From positions 6,108,001 through 6,172,000 of the forward strand of contig NC_002678.2 of NCBI RefSeq assembly GCF_000009625.1: a stretch of 64,000 nucleotides of DNA, read 5' to 3'. Positions 60,917-64,000 of this stretch are shown here, one piece after another. The notes beneath the pieces are model-generated. The model was not told where the DNA came from, ran no database searches, and saw nothing but the letters and a program-made list of their open reading frames with translations. The stretch's first letter is position 1, and every line of letters starts with the position of its first letter. The DNA is from Mesorhizobium japonicum MAFF 303099. GTDB lineage: Bacteria; Pseudomonadota; Alphaproteobacteria; Rhizobiales; Rhizobiaceae. The position numbers and the translations under genes are program-made.

Positions 60917-61900
60917 ATGTGGGATTTCGATATCGGCAGGTCGGTGTCCATCATGATGCGGACCTGGCCTTTCATTGTCTTTCGCATGATCATCTATTTC
61001 GGCATCACGCTGGCCTATATCGTGGCGACCGGCACCGGTGCGTCGGTCGGCTATGGCGTCGGCCATATCTCCACCGATCCCGACGGGCCGATGTCCTTTG
61101 CCCTATGGGGCGGCGTGGTCGGCTTTGGCGTCGTCTCGATCGCCGTCTACTGGATCCGCGAATACATCCTCTACGTCGTCAAGGCGGGCCATATCGCCGT
61201 CATGGTCCATCTGATCGACGGCCGGGATGTTCCCGACGGCCAGAACCAGATCGCCTATGCCAGGCAGGTCGTGACCGAGCGTTTCGCCGAGGCCAACATC
61301 CTTTTCGTCGTTGACCAGTTGGTCAAGGGCGCCATCCGCGCCATCACCGGCCTGCTCGGCGGCATCGCCGCCTTCCTGCCCATTCCGGGCCTGAGCGGCC
61401 TCGTCTCCTTCATCAACACGGTGATCCGCCTGTCGCTCACCTATGTCGACGAGATCATCCTCGGCTACAACATCCGCATCAATTCGTCCTCGCCGTTCGA
61501 GACGGCCCGGCAAGGCGTCGTGCTCTACGCGCAGAACGGCAAGACCATGGTCAAGAACGCCGTCTGGCTGGCGGTCATCATGTGGGGCGTCTCATTCGTC
61601 ATCTTCCTGCTGATGCTGGCCCCGGCCGCCGCTATTCTTTTCCTCATGCCAGGGCAACTCGCCGGCTGGGCTTTCGTGCTCGCCATCGTCTTTGCCTGGG
61701 CCTTCAAGGCCGCGTTCATCGAGCCCTTCGCCATCGCTTGCCTGATGCAGGTTTATTTCAAGACCATCGCCGGCCAAGTGCCTGATCCGGCCTGGGATAT
61801 CAGGCTGGCCGAGGCGTCGTCGAAGTTCCGGGAGTTGAAGGACAAAGCGCTGGCCTCCTTCGGCGGCTCGCGCTGGGGCACGGCCGGCGCGACGCACTGA
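60917..61900 (+). CDS. Multi-pass membrane protein of unknown function
   Basis: 327 residues. N-terminal MWDFDIGRSVSIMMRTWPFIVFRMIIYFGITLAYIVATGTG, then about six hydrophobic segments with long hydrophilic loops, including KAGHIAVMVHLIDGRDVPDGQNQIAYARQVVTERFAEANILFVVDQLVKGAIRAIT and the SLTYVDEIILGYNIRIN segment. No domain family is recognised by eye. Its 3' end overlaps the bluB frame by 148 bases on the opposite strand. GGGGAG at about 60903-60907 lies ahead of the ATG. Confidence 0.7.
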   Translation: MWDFDIGRSVSIMMRTWPFIVFRMIIYFGITLAYIVATGTGASVGYGVGHISTDPDGPMSFALWGGVVGFGVVSIAVYWIREYILYVVKAGHIAVMVHLIDGRDVPDGQNQIAYARQVVTERFAEANILFVVDQLVKGAIRAITGLLGGIAAFLPIPGLSGLVSFINTVIRLSLTYVDEIILGYNIRINSSSPFETARQGVVLYAQNGKTMVKNAVWLAVIMWGVSFVIFLLMLAPAAAILFLMPGQLAGWAFVLAIVFAWAFKAAFIEPFAIACLMQVYFKTIAGQVPDPAWDIRLAEASSKFRELKDKALASFGGSRWGTAGATH

Positions 61901-62646
61901 TCGGCGGGATTCGCCTGCGCAGCAGCAACGGTGTTGAGGCGCGCCACCGCCGACTTGAGTGGCGCTTCACCTTGCCCGCAAAAAGTCTCGCTCATGATCA
62001 GTTCGGGCAGCGGCAGCCGCCGGCCCCAGCCATGTGTTTCCAGGTCCGGTTTGGGTGCGAACTCGGAAACCCGGCCGACGCAGAGATAGGCGATCGGCGT
62101 CACGTGCTCGGGAATGGCCAGCAGGCTTTTCAACGCTTGCGGCTCGATGATGCTGACCCAGCCGACGCCGACGCCTTCGGCGCGTGCGGCCAGCCAGAAA
62201 TTCTGCACCGCGCAGACCGTGCTGTAGAGATCCATCTCCGGATTGTGCCAACGTCCCAGCGGCGAGTTTTTTGAGCGCTCGCGGTCGCAGGTGATGCAGA
62301 TGTTGAGGGCGCTTTCGCAGATGCCTTCAAGCTTGAGCTTGCGGTAGAGCGCCCGTCTTTCCACATCGATTTCAGGCAATTCCTGTTCGCGCGCGGCCAG
62401 GAACAGGTCGCGCACCTCAGCCCGTCGTGCGGCGTTGCGAATGACGATGAAGTTCCATGGCTGCATGAAGCCGACCGACGGTGCATGGTGGGCGGCAAGC
62501 AGCAGCCGCGCCAGCACCGCGTCGTCGAGCGCGTCGGGCAGGAAATGGCTGCGCACGTCGCGCCGGGTGAACATGGCGCGGTAGACCGCGTCACGCGCCA
62601 TCTGGTCAAATCCGTCACCGACAGGAGCGGTCATGTGTTCCGGCAT
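61753..62646 (-). CDS. bluB: 5,6-dimethylbenzimidazole synthase BluB with a long C-terminal tail
   Basis: 297 residues. The nitroreductase-fold BluB core is at about 1-230: FMQPWNFIVIRN, RRALYRKLKLEGICESALNICITCDRE, and NFWLAARAEGVGVGWVSII. It cannibalises FMN to make DMB, the lower ligand of cobalamin. About 70 residues at the end (VARLNTVAAAQ... to MVLK) lie partly on the antisense of the membrane protein gene and are longer than the usual family (about 220-230). ATG 62646 has AAGGGG upstream. A cobalamin riboswitch precedes it at 62703-62860. Confidence 0.9.
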   Translation of the reverse strand: MPEHMTAPVGDGFDQMARDAVYRAMFTRRDVRSHFLPDALDDAVLARLLLAAHHAPSVGFMQPWNFIVIRNAARRAEVRDLFLAAREQELPEIDVERRALYRKLKLEGICESALNICITCDRERSKNSPLGRWHNPEMDLYSTVCAVQNFWLAARAEGVGVGWVSIIEPQALKSLLAIPEHVTPIAYLCVGRVSEFAPKPDLETHGWGRRLPLPELIMSETFCGQGEAPLKSAVARLNTVAAAQANPADQCVAPAVPQREPPKEASALSFNSRNFDDASASLISQAGSGTWPAMVLK

Positions 62647-62702
62647 CGCTCGTCCCCTTGCGATTGCAATCAATGTCGTCCGCCTGACCATGCGGATGAC
62701 GA

Positions 62703-62860
62703 TGCCTGCCAGGCCGGTCTTCTGGCTCGGGATCAACCCGCGTCCGGTGCCTTCCCGTCATCGACAGTGGCATTTACCGGCGCGGTCCCCCTTACAGCGT
62801 TGGGCACGCCACGGAGTTCAACCGTGTTCCCGATTCTCCCGCTTGCGGCGGGCACCAGGC
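62703..62860 (-). ncRNA. Cobalamin (B12) riboswitch upstream of bluB
   Basis: Reading the minus strand from 62860: GGTGCCCGCCGCAAGCGGG, then GAGAATCGGGAACACGGTT, GAACTCCGTGG, GTGCCCAACGCTGTAAGG, later GCCACTGTCGATGACGGGAAGG, and finally the B12 box AGCCAGAAGACCGGCCTGGC (62708-62727). These blocks and their order match the AdoCbl riboswitch. It ends about 57 bases before the bluB ATG, and is expected to block bluB expression when cobalamin is plentiful. The intergenic region between bluB and the HDAC-family gene is otherwise empty. Confidence 0.88.
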
Positions 62861-62995
62861 AGTGGCGGCGACCTTACGCCGAAGCCGCGGCCGCGCCAAT
62901 CCCCGCAGCGACGCCAATGGACGCAGGCGCGATTTTCCCCAGTCATCAGGCTGCAATGCATGGCCATCGCGGCGCCGGGGCACTAGATAGGGAGC

Positions 62996-63922
<927 letters not shown>

Positions 63923-64000
63923 ATGATGGCTGGTGAAACCAACGAAGACGTCAAGGCGATGAGCTTCGAACAGGCACTCGACGCGCTGGAGAAGATCGTC
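63923..64000 (+). CDS. xseB: Exodeoxyribonuclease VII small subunit (3' truncated)
   Basis: Only the first 26 codons lie in the window: MMAGETNEDVKAMSFEQALDALEKIV, where SFEQALDALEKIV is the conserved XseB core. The ATG immediately follows the HDAC-family stop (63920-63922), so translation is coupled and the genes form one operon. Either ATG 63923 or 63926 may be used. Confidence 0.88.
   Translation, partial: MMAGETNEDVKAMSFEQALDALEKIV

Overview
This 64 kb window is ordinary chromosome from an alphaproteobacterium of the order Hyphomicrobiales (Rhizobiales), most likely a Mesorhizobium. The basis is: high GC with dense genes, an F0 ATP-synthase operon (atpI-B-E-F'-F) separated from F1, a BacA/SbmA-type transporter, the GntR-family biotin regulator BioR with two perfect TTATCTATAA operators, an alphaproteobacterial CTTGAC/CTATGT promoter, and several families of palindromic intergenic repeats that I recall from Mesorhizobium. 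The genus call is recognition, not a database result. I see no prophage, insertion sequence, integron, CRISPR array, rRNA or tRNA.

Layout. 1-2.7 kb: end of a polyamine-type ABC transporter locus (binding protein, XRE-cupin regulator, ATPase). 2.8-8.2 kb: small accessory genes (zinc-ribbon protein, SRAP/YedK DNA-crosslink protein, NTF2-like protein, Spx/ArsC-like protein, DUF488, M29 aminopeptidase, LysR) with mosaic repeats and an AHSA1-like gene remnant. 8.2-17.9 kb: MFS transporters, bacA, a polysaccharide deacetylase, YfgM-like protein plus der, LysR, and a SleB-type cell-wall hydrolase. 18.1-20.9 kb: the F0 operon with a clear promoter and terminator. 21-31.9 kb: rnhB, a radical SAM protein, a glycosyltransferase, a PhyH dioxygenase, ispE-moaB, an S49 peptidase, a TrmN6-like methyltransferase, DUF2007, a polyprenyl diphosphate synthase, then bioR and bioY-DUF1284. 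32-48.9 kb: large TPR protein, glyQ/glyS, an acidic protein, secreted small proteins, tsaC-type synthase, a D-2-hydroxyacid dehydrogenase, ubiA, LysR/PhyH pair, purD, and a GH25 lysozyme-like protein. 49-64 kb: acyl-CoA dehydrogenase/enoyl-CoA hydratase, pdxH, surface lipoprotein, DnaJ-like protein, fabI, phosphatase, aroC, ribB, a TetR/MFS pair with three operators, a membrane protein, bluB under a cobalamin riboswitch, an HDAC-family hydrolase and the start of xseB.

How the genes work together. Cofactor supply is a theme: biotin uptake (bioR/bioY), DMB for cobalamin (bluB plus riboswitch), riboflavin (ribB), PLP (pdxH), molybdopterin (moaB), ubiquinone (polyprenyl synthase, ubiA) and isoprenoids (ispE). 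The most useful regulatory findings are the two BioR boxes, the cobalamin riboswitch, and the triple 15-bp palindrome between the TetR and MFS genes. The oddities are a RibB whose GTP-cyclohydrolase II domain has lost its zinc cysteines, a BluB frame that runs 148 nt into the antisense of its neighbour, and coding sequences (DUF488, aroC) whose last codons come from intergenic repeats. I found no convincing wholly new multi-gene system; the DUF1284 protein translationally coupled to BioY is the best candidate for an undescribed function.
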